A stretch of 46,735 nucleotides of DNA, from positions 3,717 to 50,451 of the IMG/VR virus record IMGVR_UViG_3300011994_000002. One strand, 5' to 3'. Under the pieces are notes generated by a model that had not been told where the DNA came from, ran no database searches, and saw nothing but the letters and a program-made list of their open reading frames with translations. Position numbers and translations under genes: made by a program. This document shows, one piece after another, positions 7,638-14,639 of the stretch. The stretch comes from a virus. Numbering within the stretch: the first letter of the stretch is position 1; each line of letters starts with the position of its first letter.

Positions 7638-7891
7638 CACCTTTCAACATTAACAACTATGTCCGCGTCAAGTTAACACCCTCTGGCAAAGATATTCACA
7701 AGCAATATTACGAATCAATCCGCAATATGCGTACAAACTACACATACGAGCCTCCTAAAGAGGATACTAAGGGCTTCAGCAGGTTTCAGTTGTGGGAACT
7801 GATGAGCCTGTTCGGAGAACATATCTATATGGGGATGCGAGAGCAGCCCTTTGAGACAACTATTTATTTTGATTCCAAGGAGAACTTATGA
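7634..7891 (+). CDS. Conserved phage protein, 85 aa
   Basis: Starts by ATGA overlap with the chimera and has a strong AAGGAGG. The opening FNINNYVRVKLTPSGKDIH, the middle PPKED and the FQLWELMSLFGEHI segment match a small conserved protein seen in many proteobacterial phages; its function is unknown. It ends with FETTIYF. Confidence 0.78.
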   Translation: MTPFNINNYVRVKLTPSGKDIHKQYYESIRNMRTNYTYEPPKEDTKGFSRFQLWELMSLFGEHIYMGMREQPFETTIYFDSKENL

Positions 7892-8037
7892 ACCAAACAG
7901 TAATACTTAAAAGGACACTATCACGGCCTGAGATTGTCATCTTATTCACAGGTACTCCGCTGGCGTGCCATTACTACGTGTGTAGTAATGCTGGTACGTT
8001 TGAAGTTGTTAACAGCTTTAATAGGGAAACTAAATGA
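7888..8037 (+). CDS. Hypothetical 49-aa protein
   Basis: ATG at 7888 after AAGGAGAACTT and overlapping the preceding stop. Product starts MNQTVILKRTLSRPEIVILF; a short hydrophobic core makes it a possible small soluble beta protein. The stop overlaps the next start (ATGA). No family recognised. Confidence 0.65.
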   Translation: MNQTVILKRTLSRPEIVILFTGTPLACHYYVCSNAGTFEVVNSFNRETK

Positions 8038-8222
8038 TGGCAACAACAACACAATCACGCCACTTCGTCCGCTGTATAGACGCTAGCGGAGGCACTGTTG
8101 GTTTGCTTACAGAAGGTAAAGTGTACGAAGTAGAGGGATTCCATTCTCCATATTATATTAAGCTTGTTGGCTGTGACTACCTATTCAAAACTTGTCGTTT
8201 TAAGATGAATGAAACCAAATGA
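8034..8222 (+). CDS. Hypothetical 62-aa protein
   Basis: Starts with ATGATG, the first ATG overlapping the preceding stop. The pattern RCIDASGGTVGLLTEGKVYEV followed by YIKLVGC resembles small SH3-like phage proteins that begin with a cysteine-containing strand and a GKxYxV turn. Function unknown. ATGA overlap with the next gene. Confidence 0.72.
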   Translation: MMATTTQSRHFVRCIDASGGTVGLLTEGKVYEVEGFHSPYYIKLVGCDYLFKTCRFKMNETK

Positions 8223-8470
8223 AACACGCACAGAATAAGCTACAACAATCACGCAACAAACGTGAGGGCTTCTACGCAGGCTACTACCCTTGGCACATTC
8301 ATTTTGGCAAAGGTGGTCATAAGCGCTGGGATAGTTGGGCTATGGGTGAATTTTATCCACGTATTCAGGGTGTCACATGGGTGAATGAGATGTGGAGCGA
8401 AGCGGCTTTGAGTTACTTTGAAGAGAATACCCTTGACAGCCCTCACAATTGCAAGCACAATGCTTGCTAG
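8219..8470 (+). CDS. Hypothetical 83-aa protein
   Basis: Rich in His, Trp and Tyr (FYAGYYPWHIHFGKGGHKRW), with a Cys/His C-terminus (HNCKHNAC) that could bind metal; that is speculation. Coupled to the upstream gene by ATGA. No family recognised. Confidence 0.68.
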   Translation: MKHAQNKLQQSRNKREGFYAGYYPWHIHFGKGGHKRWDSWAMGEFYPRIQGVTWVNEMWSEAALSYFEENTLDSPHNCKHNAC

Positions 8471-8500
8471 AAGCTTCACATACACAGACAGGAGAACAAC

Positions 8501-8785
8501 ATGACTAAATGGAAATATTCAATCGACATCAAGCAACATATCAGTGACGACACAAGCAGTGAAGCCATTGTGAAAGCTGCAAAAGCCATTGTGCATGAGC
8601 TTGAGAAATTACCAGGGTGGCTTATCGGCTATGGTCTTGACGAGCACATTTACGATTTTCAAGAAATTGTAGATTGTACACATGATGCAGAGGACAACGC
8701 AGATTTGTTAGATCACTTCAACTACTTATTGAATGATCTTTACAGCTTCGCTGATTACAACCGTATTTGGATGGGCTTTATTTAA
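8501..8785 (+). CDS. Hypothetical 94-aa acidic protein
   Basis: AGGAGAACAAC precedes the ATG. Helical acidic protein with a central EAIVKAAKAIVHELEKL helix and an Asp-rich second half. Function unknown. It ends one base before the next gene. Confidence 0.72.
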   Translation: MTKWKYSIDIKQHISDDTSSEAIVKAAKAIVHELEKLPGWLIGYGLDEHIYDFQEIVDCTHDAEDNADLLDHFNYLLNDLYSFADYNRIWMGFI

Positions 8786-8786
8786 T

Positions 8787-9113
8787 ATGAGATTAATTAC
8801 AAAATACGTAGCAAATGATGGCTCTGAATTCACAGACGAGCTGGCTTGCCGTTATCACGAAGTAAAGAGTATGCACGGAGAAGCTCACCAATGCCCTAAA
8901 TGCTTAGGTCGTGGTGTTGTACAAGGAGAGCCAATCATAGAGCGTGTTCGTGACTATATCTCTGAGAGCTACCAAGGCATGTTTGCACGTCCTGAGTATA
9001 TGAACAAGATTGTAGGTTATGAGAGTGTACCATGCAACGTTTGTGGTGGTGGAGGATATACAGCAACTCTTAAGCTACCTGTAACCAAGACAACTATTGT
9101 TGGATGGGAATAA
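8787..9113 (+). CDS. Small zinc-ribbon protein with DnaJ-like CxxCxGxG motifs
   Basis: ATG at 8787 follows the previous stop directly, although the frame is open upstream to 8733. Two motifs, CPKCLGRG (C36, C39) and CNVCGGGG (C83, C86), copy the cysteine-rich zinc-binding repeats of DnaJ. The 43 residues between them are helical. A zinc-binding small protein is likely; target unknown. TAATG overlap with the next gene. Confidence 0.78.
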   Translation: MRLITKYVANDGSEFTDELACRYHEVKSMHGEAHQCPKCLGRGVVQGEPIIERVRDYISESYQGMFARPEYMNKIVGYESVPCNVCGGGGYTATLKLPVTKTTIVGWE

Positions 9114-9313
9114 TGAAAACTGAAATTCAAGTAAATGATGGAAAGTACACTGTTGTCATGGACGGAGGTAAACTCTCAGCACTACGGTACGGAGAGCCTT
9201 GGCAAGATTTGACAGGGAATAATTTGGTATACTGGCTGGCGATTGAATTGCAAGAGGCACGTGATGAGGTTACTGAGTTGAAGAATACTATTCATAATTT
9301 GGAGAGGTATTGA
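9113..9313 (+). CDS. Hypothetical 66-aa protein
   Basis: Start chosen at 9113, where TAATG couples it to the zinc-ribbon gene; an in-frame ATG at 9104 lies inside that gene. N-terminal beta hairpin (QVNDGKYTVVMDGGKL), then a charged helix (LQEARDEVTELKNTIHNLE). Function unknown. Confidence 0.7.
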   Translation: MKTEIQVNDGKYTVVMDGGKLSALRYGEPWQDLTGNNLVYWLAIELQEARDEVTELKNTIHNLERY

Positions 9314-9678
9314 TGACAAATAAAACTTGGTCTTACGATGGTGAGCTATTTCAGTATGACTCATTATATGAGTTGATTGAAGATGTTAATGGCTGTGACG
9401 GAGGTGACGTTTCTGTTGGTGACATAGTGTATGTAGGCGATGCAGAAATACCGAGCGTAAAGCGATATATTAATGTAGATAACATCCTTGAGAGCATCTG
9501 CGAGAGTGCTTGCGACGATGTTGGAGAATGTGCTGAGGAGTGGCCTGATTTGTCTGCTAAGGAGAAAGGCATGCTGGAAGACTTGATTGCTGATTTCTTG
9601 GATAAGTATAGCCCTGTGAAGTTTTACACGGTGAGTGGTGTCAAGGAATATGTTGTGACGGCTGAGGATTTAGGTTAG
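9313..9678 (+). CDS. Hypothetical 121-aa acidic protein
   Basis: ATG at 9313 overlaps the previous stop (TGATG) with GGAGAGG upstream; the TTG at 9310 is in frame but less likely. Strongly acidic (net excess of Asp/Glu), with the segments VSVGDIVYVGDAEIPSV and EKGMLEDLIADFLDKY. No family recognised. Confidence 0.7.
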   Translation: MTNKTWSYDGELFQYDSLYELIEDVNGCDGGDVSVGDIVYVGDAEIPSVKRYINVDNILESICESACDDVGECAEEWPDLSAKEKGMLEDLIADFLDKYSPVKFYTVSGVKEYVVTAEDLG

Positions 9679-9724
9679 CATTAGTTAAATTAAAGGGTTT
9701 GTAGCACAACAAAAGGAGAGCAAA

Positions 9725-9934
9725 ATGAAACTGACAGACAATCAAGTGTGTTTGATACAGCAACTTGCACAAATGGCTAAACGGGAACATAAGTGGGTTG
9801 ATGAGGACAACTGGTATAGCTGCCCTAAAGCACCTGACGGATGTTCTGATGACAGCCAAGGAGATGAGTGCAACTGTGGTGCTGATGTACATAACATTAA
9901 AGTGGCAGAATTGCTTAAACAGATTTTAGGATAA
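9725..9934 (+). CDS. Hypothetical 69-aa protein with Cys pairs
   Basis: AAAAGGAGAGC precedes the ATG. An N-terminal helix (QVCLIQQLAQMAKREH) and a C-terminal helix (VAELLKQIL) flank a Cys-rich loop (SCPKAPDGC, then CNCG), which suggests a small metal site. Function unknown. Confidence 0.7.
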   Translation: MKLTDNQVCLIQQLAQMAKREHKWVDEDNWYSCPKAPDGCSDDSQGDECNCGADVHNIKVAELLKQILG

Positions 9935-10271
9935 CACCTCAGAGATTTCAAAGTTGAATTTCTGAGGAATTTGTCAAATTCTGCAAACACAATTTCTAAG
10001 GGTTCCTGATGTTCCATCGGCGTAGGACTGATGCCTACAGAATCGCCCACAAAACGCTTTAAACAATGTTGTTGGCACATTCCTACCAACTCACAGAGAA
10101 GTATTGTCAAACGCTCTCGTTCCCAATAGAACTGGCACATATTGTTGCAAGCTTGTTGGGAGGATTCTGCTGGAATTGCAGATGAGTCTCTGTAAAGAGC
10201 TTGACATGTATTCTGGCGAGGTGCATAATGCTTTACATGGAAGCACATAACGTAATACAAAGGAGAACTTA
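9935..10271. other. 337-bp intergenic stretch with a hairpin and a repeated 16-mer
   Basis: Immediately after the stop a hairpin spans 9937-9966 (CCTCAGAGATTTC against GAATTTCTGAGG, two wobbles), without a clear U-run. TGTTGGCACATTCCTA at 10070-10085 is identical to 5991-6006. No convincing gene on either strand: a long leftward frame (9742-10323) runs through it but overlaps real genes at both ends and has no ribosome site. Confidence 0.6.
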
Positions 10272-10508
10272 ATGATTCACCCGATCCTCGATATAGCTTG
10301 CCATAACCTCGCAAGAGAAGCATTATTTGGCGGTATCCCTGATTTTAGCATCAGCTTACGTAAGCATGGACTACAATACCGCAAAGGTAAAACTGCGGAG
10401 TATGTTCGTGAAGCTGTGCAGAAAGGACTTCGTGCGGGCTCTGGACGAACAGAGTTGGAGATTAGTATGGTAGCTTGTTACTTGTCTAAAGTTGTTAAGC
10501 TGGCTTAA
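10272..10508 (+). CDS. Hypothetical 78-aa basic protein
   Basis: AAAGGAGAACTTA precedes the ATG. Basic and helical (YRKGKTAEYVREAVQKGLRAG), followed by LEISMVACYLSKVVKLA. No family recognised. The next gene starts 11 bp later with its own AAGGAGAG. Confidence 0.7.
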   Translation: MIHPILDIACHNLAREALFGGIPDFSISLRKHGLQYRKGKTAEYVREAVQKGLRAGSGRTELEISMVACYLSKVVKLA

Positions 10509-10518
10509 GGAGAGTAGA

Positions 10519-10863
10519 ATGACTGACAAAGAGTTGTTAGAGTTGGCTGCTAGGGCTGCGGGGTATAAATTTGACTCAACGGAGCCATTTGAAATTTCAA
10601 AAGAACATAAAGGGGAGACATACTGGTTTGAATGGAACCCGTTGATTTATGATGGTGATGCGTTGCGGCTTGCTGTGAAGCTTAATATTGGACATGGGGC
10701 ATACACAGCATCAGATTTGACGGAACACTGTTGTGCCTACCTAAATCACAGAAGTGTTCTGAAATTCCACCGTGTGTATGTAACGCTTGGAGATGATCCA
10801 TATGCAGCCACAAGGCGTGCTATTGTGTTGATTGCTTCGGAAGTTGGTAAGGAAATGTTGTAG
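10519..10863 (+). CDS. Conserved phage protein of the 'DGDALRLAVKL' type, 114 aa
   Basis: Start at 10519 after AAGGAGAGTAGA. The opening (LLELAARAAGY), the core WNPL followed by DGDALRLAVKL, and the C-terminal PYAATRRAIVLIASEVG match a small protein common in phages of Proteobacteria and of unknown function. It closes the first accessory operon. Confidence 0.82.
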   Translation: MTDKELLELAARAAGYKFDSTEPFEISKEHKGETYWFEWNPLIYDGDALRLAVKLNIGHGAYTASDLTEHCCAYLNHRSVLKFHRVYVTLGDDPYAATRRAIVLIASEVGKEML

Positions 10864-11091
10864 ACACAAGTATTTAATGTGATGTTCTGCCTCAATGGTA
10901 CTTAGCATAAGGACTTCAGCAGGCTTGCCTGCTCTAGCATCCTTAAAAGGCTCATTTAGAATGGAATCCTAAAATCTGAAATCTCATAAAAATGGATTCT
11001 CAAAATATTTACCATTCTAAAACTGATCCACCGTAAAATGCCACTTTAGGCTGGATGGTAAAATTTCAAGGGCCTTGATGGGAATGGTTCT

Positions 11092-11205
11092 CATTTGCAT
11101 GATGCGCTGTGCCTGGACGGCTATAGAGCGTTTGTTGCATGTTTGCCATGTAGCGGCTACGGAAAAGCACGAGCGTGCTGCTCCCCACAGCGCATCATGC
11201 AAATG
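11092..11205. repeat. Perfect 20-bp inverted repeat enclosing 74 bp
   Basis: Arms at 11092-11111 (CATTTGCATGATGCGCTGTG) and 11186-11205 are exact reverse complements. The interior has a small hairpin AGCAC-GAGC-GTGCT at about 11165-11180. As RNA this would be a long stable stem-loop; as DNA it could be the ends of a small non-autonomous element. Confidence 0.8.
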
Positions 11206-11296
11206 CATAGGTGCATAGCAAGAATTCCCTTGCGTGGCTCTCAAGCTGTTTTAATGGCCCCTTGCTGGCATGCTGGTTTCCTTTCGTCCATAAGAA

Positions 11297-11329
11297 AAGC
11301 CGAACCTGGAATCTTTCCGTGTTCGGCTT
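11297..11329. terminator. 9-bp stem-loop, possible terminator
   Basis: AAGCCGAAC pairs with GTTCGGCTT across a 15-nt loop. On the minus strand the stem is followed by TTCTTATGG, a weak U-run. Probably a leftward or bidirectional terminator. Confidence 0.45.
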
Positions 11330-11439
11330 CAGTCATTCGTTAACAGTTAATTCACGCTTGCTTTTCGCTAGGCAACAGCCCGGCCTTCCTGCATAAGCGC
11401 GTGATTTGAAATATACGCTCGATTTCAAGGATGTGCAAC

Positions 11440-11457
11440 AAATAATTTAAATTATTT
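11440..11457. repeat. 18-bp perfect AT-only palindrome
   Basis: AAATAATTTAAATTATTT reads the same on both strands. It lies 11 bp after a TTGAAAT/ATTTCAA inverted repeat (11406-11428). Possible protein-binding or duplex-unwinding site. Confidence 0.6.
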
Positions 11458-11581
11458 CAATGCGACATGTTGCCTGTTGTGTGCTACTCGCGCATGCGTC
11501 TAATGTTATACGTAAGCTGAAATAAAAGCTTGCCATGGCTGCCGCCAGACTTGGTTGTTTCAGCTTAATTTAAACAAATCA

Positions 11582-11668
11582 CAATAAGCCAGCGTGAGGC
11601 TGGCTTTTCTTTGTCCGTTACATTCAAACACGTTTCACCATAGGAGGGCGCTCGCGATACGTAGCCCG
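11582..11668 (-). ncRNA. Candidate leftward small RNA, about 87 nt
   Basis: The leftward promoter at 11675-11703 would start transcription near 11668. The only strong signal downstream is the intrinsic terminator at 11586-11606, which on the minus strand ends in TTATTGT. No open frame with a ribosome site lies between. Size and layout fit a phage small RNA; its target is unknown. Confidence 0.4.
11586..11612. terminator. Intrinsic terminator
   Basis: AAGCCAGC pairs with GCTGGCTT around loop GTGAG, followed by TTCTTTG on the plus strand and TTATTG on the minus strand. It can work in both directions. Confidence 0.75.
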
Positions 11669-11674
11669 TAATTC

Positions 11675-11703
11675 ATAATAAGACAATGCATTAACATTGT
11701 CAA
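11675..11703 (-). promoter_or_regulatory. Leftward promoter in the intergenic kilobase
   Basis: Minus strand TTGACA (11703-11698), 17 bp, TATTAT (11680-11675). It points away from the next rightward gene and into non-coding DNA, which is why a small RNA is proposed. Confidence 0.65.
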
Positions 11704-11797
11704 GCCTGCCAGGACATAGCAAGCATTATTTCGATTGTTGCCCAAATAAAACTCATTGACAATAATCAAATCCTATTGAGCAAATAGAAATTATTCA

Positions 11798-11825
11798 TTG
11801 TGCAATGTAGTAAACAATCTATTAT
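11798..11825 (+). promoter_or_regulatory. Rightward promoter of the 54-aa gene
   Basis: TTGTGC (11798-11803), 16 bp, TATTAT (11820-11825). It is one of four promoters here with TTGC/TTGTGC followed by AATGT and a 16-bp spacer. A small hairpin CGGCA-AACC-TGCCG follows at 11833-11846. Confidence 0.45.
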
Positions 11826-11867
11826 GTAATGAGCGGCAAACCTGCCGTATAACAATATGGGGCGAAT

Positions 11868-12032
11868 ATGATCAAGAATTTCCACACATATGATGCGGCA
11901 ATTGCTTTCAGCGCAGCGGCGGGATATACAGGCAGCAAGCCTTTTAAACGGCTCACATGGCATGATGGCGCGCAGATCGTCGTCTGGTGTGTTCAAATAC
12001 ACTGGCAGGCTGCAAAGCTCCAAACAGTATAA
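11868..12032 (+). CDS. Hypothetical 54-aa protein
   Basis: ATG at 11868 after a GGGGCGA-type ribosome site; the stop at 12030-12032 is 1 bp before operator site 3. The product begins MIKNFHTYDAAIAFSAAAGY and contains Trp-rich WHDGAQIVVWCVQIHW. No family recognised; the frame is clean and correctly placed. Confidence 0.55.
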   Translation: MIKNFHTYDAAIAFSAAAGYTGSKPFKRLTWHDGAQIVVWCVQIHWQAAKLQTV

Positions 12033-12033
12033 T

Positions 12034-12049
12034 TTCTCACATTTGAGAA
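12034..12049 (+). promoter_or_regulatory. 16-bp palindromic operator, site 3
   Basis: TTCTCACATTTGAGAA, identical to sites 2 and 5. It ends 14 bp before the -35 box of the promoter at 12064. Confidence 0.78.
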
Positions 12050-12063
12050 CATTAAAATACTGC

Positions 12064-12091
12064 TTGCAATGTTCTTCAGATGCTGTAGAAT
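12064..12091 (+). promoter_or_regulatory. Promoter with TTGCAATGT-type -35
   Basis: TTGCAA (12064-12069), 16 bp, TAGAAT (12086-12091), followed by TTTATTGGAAG. The same box spacing and the same downstream TTTATTGGAAG occur at 15080-15107, so the two promoter segments are duplicates. Confidence 0.65.
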
Positions 12092-12129
12092 TATGTTTAT
12101 TGGAAGTGACAACACAACAGGAGCGGCAA

Positions 12130-12408
12130 ATGACTAGCTTAAATTATCTTACAGAATCAGAAATTGTTGCAGTGTATCGCACGAATGATTATCTCGTGAA
12201 TCGTTCCCGCACAGGGTACGGATCGAAAATCCCTATGCAATACAAAATTAAGCTTACAAACGGGCGTACTTACAGGATGTACTGTATGATATATTCCAAT
12301 TCGGGAACATGCTACGTCATCAAGAATGGTGAGAGGCTTTTAACGTCGCGGATTGAATATTGTGATAAAATGCAGAATCCAATTGTCATTGGCAAAGATA
12401 AATTTTAA
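12130..12408 (+). CDS. Hypothetical 92-aa protein
   Basis: Start set at 12130, after CAGGAGCGGC and downstream of the promoter at 12064. The frame is open further upstream, but that stretch overlaps the 54-aa gene, the operator and the promoter. Beta-rich and basic (PMQYKIKLTNGRTYRMYCMIY). Function unknown; it would be controlled by operator site 3. Confidence 0.72.
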   Translation: MTSLNYLTESEIVAVYRTNDYLVNRSRTGYGSKIPMQYKIKLTNGRTYRMYCMIYSNSGTCYVIKNGERLLTSRIEYCDKMQNPIVIGKDKF

Positions 12409-12423
12409 TTACTGAGGCACAAA

Positions 12424-12690
12424 ATGAAAATACTATCAATTGACGCATGGCGTGATCGGCACGGATATTGGACATGGAATCAATGGTTTGATGCTGGTAG
12501 CATTGACAAACAAACTTTCGAGAGCTTAAAAACAAACAGGCAGATTATTGCATGGTTTCGTGAGAATGGTTTTATTACAGCAGCGTCTGCCGGTAAGGTA
12601 TGCATTGATGACGATCAGCATAATATCGTGATTTGTCAGAAATCTAACAGAATGCCGCTCTTTGCAATCGAATATGGGACGGATTATTAA
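12424..12690 (+). CDS. Hypothetical 88-aa protein
   Basis: GAGGCACAAA precedes the ATG. Aromatic-rich N-terminus (DRHGYWTWNQWF), then a helical middle (LKTNRQIIAWFRENGF) and a beta C-terminus. Similar small proteins occur in phage accessory regions; function unknown. Confidence 0.7.
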   Translation: MKILSIDAWRDRHGYWTWNQWFDAGSIDKQTFESLKTNRQIIAWFRENGFITAASAGKVCIDDDQHNIVICQKSNRMPLFAIEYGTDY

Positions 12691-12691
12691 A

Positions 12692-12856
12692 ATGAAAATC
12701 ACACTATCAACATGCAAACAGGCTATCCGGCTCTATTCTAACAAAGACGCCAGCAAGGCTACTAACAGGCACAATCAGCGGGCATGGCTTGCCAGCATTG
12801 CCACGCTGGGCGCTCGGTGGATATTGGCAAGCCCTGTTACACGGAAAGGGCCATAA
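12692..12856 (+). CDS. Hypothetical 54-aa basic protein
   Basis: Start set at 12692, one base after the preceding stop; an in-frame ATG at 12662 lies inside the previous gene. Basic, with a Trp-containing hydrophobic C-terminal half (RAWLASIATLGARWIL). No family recognised. Confidence 0.6.
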   Translation: MKITLSTCKQAIRLYSNKDASKATNRHNQRAWLASIATLGARWILASPVTRKGP

Positions 12857-12857
12857 C

Positions 12858-12977
12858 ATGCAGGACATACAAAACCCAGTGAGAATAGTATTAGTAATTT
12901 GCCTGTTAATAATTATGCTGGGCTTTCTGCCTGATGCTGTTGAGAATATTGCACAGTTTATTGAAATGATGTTTTAA
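12858..12977 (+). CDS. 39-aa single-pass membrane protein
   Basis: ATG at 12858 after GGAAAGGG, 1 bp after the previous stop. One membrane segment at residues about 11-27 (RIVLVICLLIIMLGFL), then a short acidic C-terminus. Possibly a superinfection- or host-membrane-acting peptide, an inference from size only. Confidence 0.6.
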   Translation: MQDIQNPVRIVLVICLLIIMLGFLPDAVENIAQFIEMMF

Positions 12978-12983
12978 AATAGA

Positions 12984-13012
12984 TTGACAAGCTTCAAGGC
13001 AACATATAAAAT
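12984..13012 (+). promoter_or_regulatory. Promoter of the 141-aa gene
   Basis: Perfect TTGACA (12984-12989), 17 bp, TAAAAT (13007-13012). The gene starts 57 bp downstream. Confidence 0.65.
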
Positions 13013-13068
13013 TCTTTACATCGGACGCATAAGTGAACGACAATTAGACAACATAACGAAGGTAAGCT

Positions 13069-13494
13069 ATGAAAAAGCCCATCAAAACAATCAAAGCATT
13101 TGCAGCACAATCTAACATGCCTGCGACATTAATTCGCGCTGTTATCCGTCAATGTGGCGGCTTTGAAAGCTTCAAAGAGATGGCGGAAGATGTTTCAGAT
13201 CATGGTGCATCAGGTGGCTTTCATGGCTTCATTTATTACACTGATACGGTGAAATTCACAAAGAATAATAAAGCCGCTATTCTTGAATATGCGAAAGAGC
13301 AAGCTTCGGATTTCGGACAGAGTATGATTGGTATGATTGCAGGGTTTGGCTGTCTTAAAATGTCCGAGGAGGAAACAGCTGAGGCACTGTATAACAGCCG
13401 CAGCGCCGAGCGCACAAATGTTTATAATGCTTTGGCGTGGTATGCGCTGGAGGAAGTTGCAAGGGTTTATTGCGACGCTGCAGAAGATAATTAG
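13069..13494 (+). CDS. Conserved phage protein (DUF7222-like), 141 aa
   Basis: The sequence SNMPATLIRAVIRQCGGFESF, then the GGFHGFIYYTDTVKF block, the IAGFGCL segment and ALAWYALEEVAR near the end follow a conserved protein widespread in phages of Enterobacteria and related hosts. Its function is unknown. GAAGGTAAGCT precedes the ATG. It is expressed from its own promoter at 12984. Confidence 0.8.
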   Translation: MKKPIKTIKAFAAQSNMPATLIRAVIRQCGGFESFKEMAEDVSDHGASGGFHGFIYYTDTVKFTKNNKAAILEYAKEQASDFGQSMIGMIAGFGCLKMSEEETAEALYNSRSAERTNVYNALAWYALEEVARVYCDAAEDN

Positions 13495-13501
13495 TAATTT
13501 G

Positions 13502-13529
13502 TTGCACAATGTAAAGATGCATGTAATAG
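13502..13529 (+). promoter_or_regulatory. Putative promoter of the 94-aa gene
   Basis: TTGCAC (13502-13507) followed by AATGT, 16-bp spacer, TAATAG (13524-13529). Same -35 context as the promoters at 12064 and 15080. Confidence 0.4.
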
Positions 13530-13560
13530 TGATTCCACACTAACAAACTGAGAATAAATC

Positions 13561-13845
13561 ATGAAAAAGCCCATCCGCATTAATGCAAACCGCTGGTTTC
13601 AAAAGACATACGGCAACACGTACTTTTCTTGCTACGTTGTATTTAATGACGGCAGCACAGAGACAATTACAAAGTTTCAATATGGCTATGGTGATTACTA
13701 TCTTCAGTACGCTGTCGAATGGCTCATTCAGAATGAGTACATTACAGAGCCAGAAGATATGCGCAAAACAGCTAATTGGCAATTGTTGCAAAGCATAGGC
13801 TGCAGTTATTGTGTTGCCGATGTGCAGCGAAAGAAAGACCTGTAA
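13561..13845 (+). CDS. Conserved phage protein, 94 aa
   Basis: Opens KKPIRINANRWFQKTYGNTY, then a beta segment and YGYGDYYLQYAVEWLI, a pattern recurrent in small phage proteins of unknown function. The first five residues copy the start of the 141-aa protein upstream (MKKPI), hinting at a copied translation-start region. Confidence 0.75.
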   Translation: MKKPIRINANRWFQKTYGNTYFSCYVVFNDGSTETITKFQYGYGDYYLQYAVEWLIQNEYITEPEDMRKTANWQLLQSIGCSYCVADVQRKKDL

Positions 13846-13944
13846 ACAGCACCAAGCTTACCACAGCAGTAGCACATTCAATTTGTTTTAACAACATGGC
13901 ACATTATAGCCAAATGGCATTAACGCAGCTTATAGGGGTTTAAA

Positions 13945-14100
13945 ATGCGAAACATTCTTATTGCAGCATACCTTGATTATATTAATGACTATCTGACAAT
14001 TGATGCATACGCTAAGGATAACGGATTGTCCAGAGAGCAAGCCGAAACTCTAATTACGTTAGCACGTGATGTAGCCAACTCACAACATCCTGAGGCATGA
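13945..14100 (+). CDS. Small conserved phage protein, 51 aa
   Basis: ATG at 13945 after AGGGGTTTAAA; TGA at 14098-14100. The product reads MRNILIAAYLDYINDYLTID, then an AKDNGLSREQAETLI helix-turn-helix-like stretch and a HPEA end. This short family is common in phage accessory clusters. Function unknown. Confidence 0.72.
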   Translation: MRNILIAAYLDYINDYLTIDAYAKDNGLSREQAETLITLARDVANSQHPEA

Positions 14101-14101
14101 A

Positions 14102-14239
14102 ATGAATACAATATTATTAACCAACCTAGCGCCAATGCTTCGGTATAATTTACTAGATGACGGCTTCGGAAACCTTGTAATTGTTTCTGCAGCATCATGG
14201 GCAGCAGCTTATTACCATGTTCATGGGAGAATTGTATAA
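14102..14239 (+). CDS. Hypothetical 45-aa protein
   Basis: ATG at 14102, one base after the previous stop; the TAA overlaps the next ATG (TAATG). Product begins MNTILLTNLAPMLRYNLLDD and has a short hydrophobic segment (NLVIVSAASWAAAYY). No family recognised. Confidence 0.55.
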   Translation: MNTILLTNLAPMLRYNLLDDGFGNLVIVSAASWAAAYYHVHGRIV

Positions 14240-14424
14240 TGAACATGCCAGCTTATGAAATACGCAAGAATTGTGCATTATGGCAAGTGTTTTATGCAGG
14301 CAGCACAATTGTCCAATTCTCCAGCCTGCAGCGTGCAAGGTGCTCCGACTGGATTGCATTCAATACTCACGTATTGCCTGCCGATTCATTTAACAGCCCA
14401 CAACAGGAAGATGTCGCACAATGA
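14239..14424 (+). CDS. Hypothetical 61-aa protein
   Basis: Start at 14239 by TAATG overlap; an in-frame ATG at 14197 is inside the previous gene. Contains YEIRKNCALWQVFYAGSTIVQF, a beta-rich segment. ATGA overlap with the next gene. Function unknown. Confidence 0.62.
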   Translation: MNMPAYEIRKNCALWQVFYAGSTIVQFSSLQRARCSDWIAFNTHVLPADSFNSPQQEDVAQ

Positions 14425-14639
14425 AAACTAAACAAGAACTCCAGCAAGTAACATGCGATGGTTTCAAGTGGGTTTACAATGAAGACGGCGCACATTTCTT
14501 CCAGAAGTGTTTAGACAATGTATGGCAGAATAAATTTGCTGTGATAAGGTGTTTGCCGGAAGATCTTGAGAATGGAAACTTTGAATTCTTTGTCAAACAT
14601 GGATTGACGAATACAAACAAGGCTGAGAAAGTTAAATGA
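14421..14639 (+). CDS. Hypothetical 72-aa protein
   Basis: ATGA-coupled on both sides, preceded by AACAGGAAGA. Aromatic-rich (FKWVYNEDGAHFFQKC) with a basic tail (KAEKVK). Function unknown. Confidence 0.68.
   Translation: MKTKQELQQVTCDGFKWVYNEDGAHFFQKCLDNVWQNKFAVIRCLPEDLENGNFEFFVKHGLTNTNKAEKVK

Larger units (their letters stand above)
10864..11867. other. 1-kb structured intergenic region
   Basis: No gene is supported on either strand. It contains a 7-bp hairpin at 10918-10933, a 20-bp inverted repeat (11092-11205), a 9-bp stem (11297-11329), inverted repeat TTGAAAT/ATTTCAA (11406-11428), an 18-bp AT palindrome (11440-11457), a terminator (11586-11612), a leftward promoter (11675-11703) and a rightward promoter (11798-11825). 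This density of structure suggests a regulatory or replication-origin region, which is not proven. Confidence 0.65.

Noticed and set aside
9742-10323. Long leftward open frame of 193 codons
   Set aside because: It runs antisense through the end of one real gene and the start of another, has no ribosome site and its protein looks random outside the gap.
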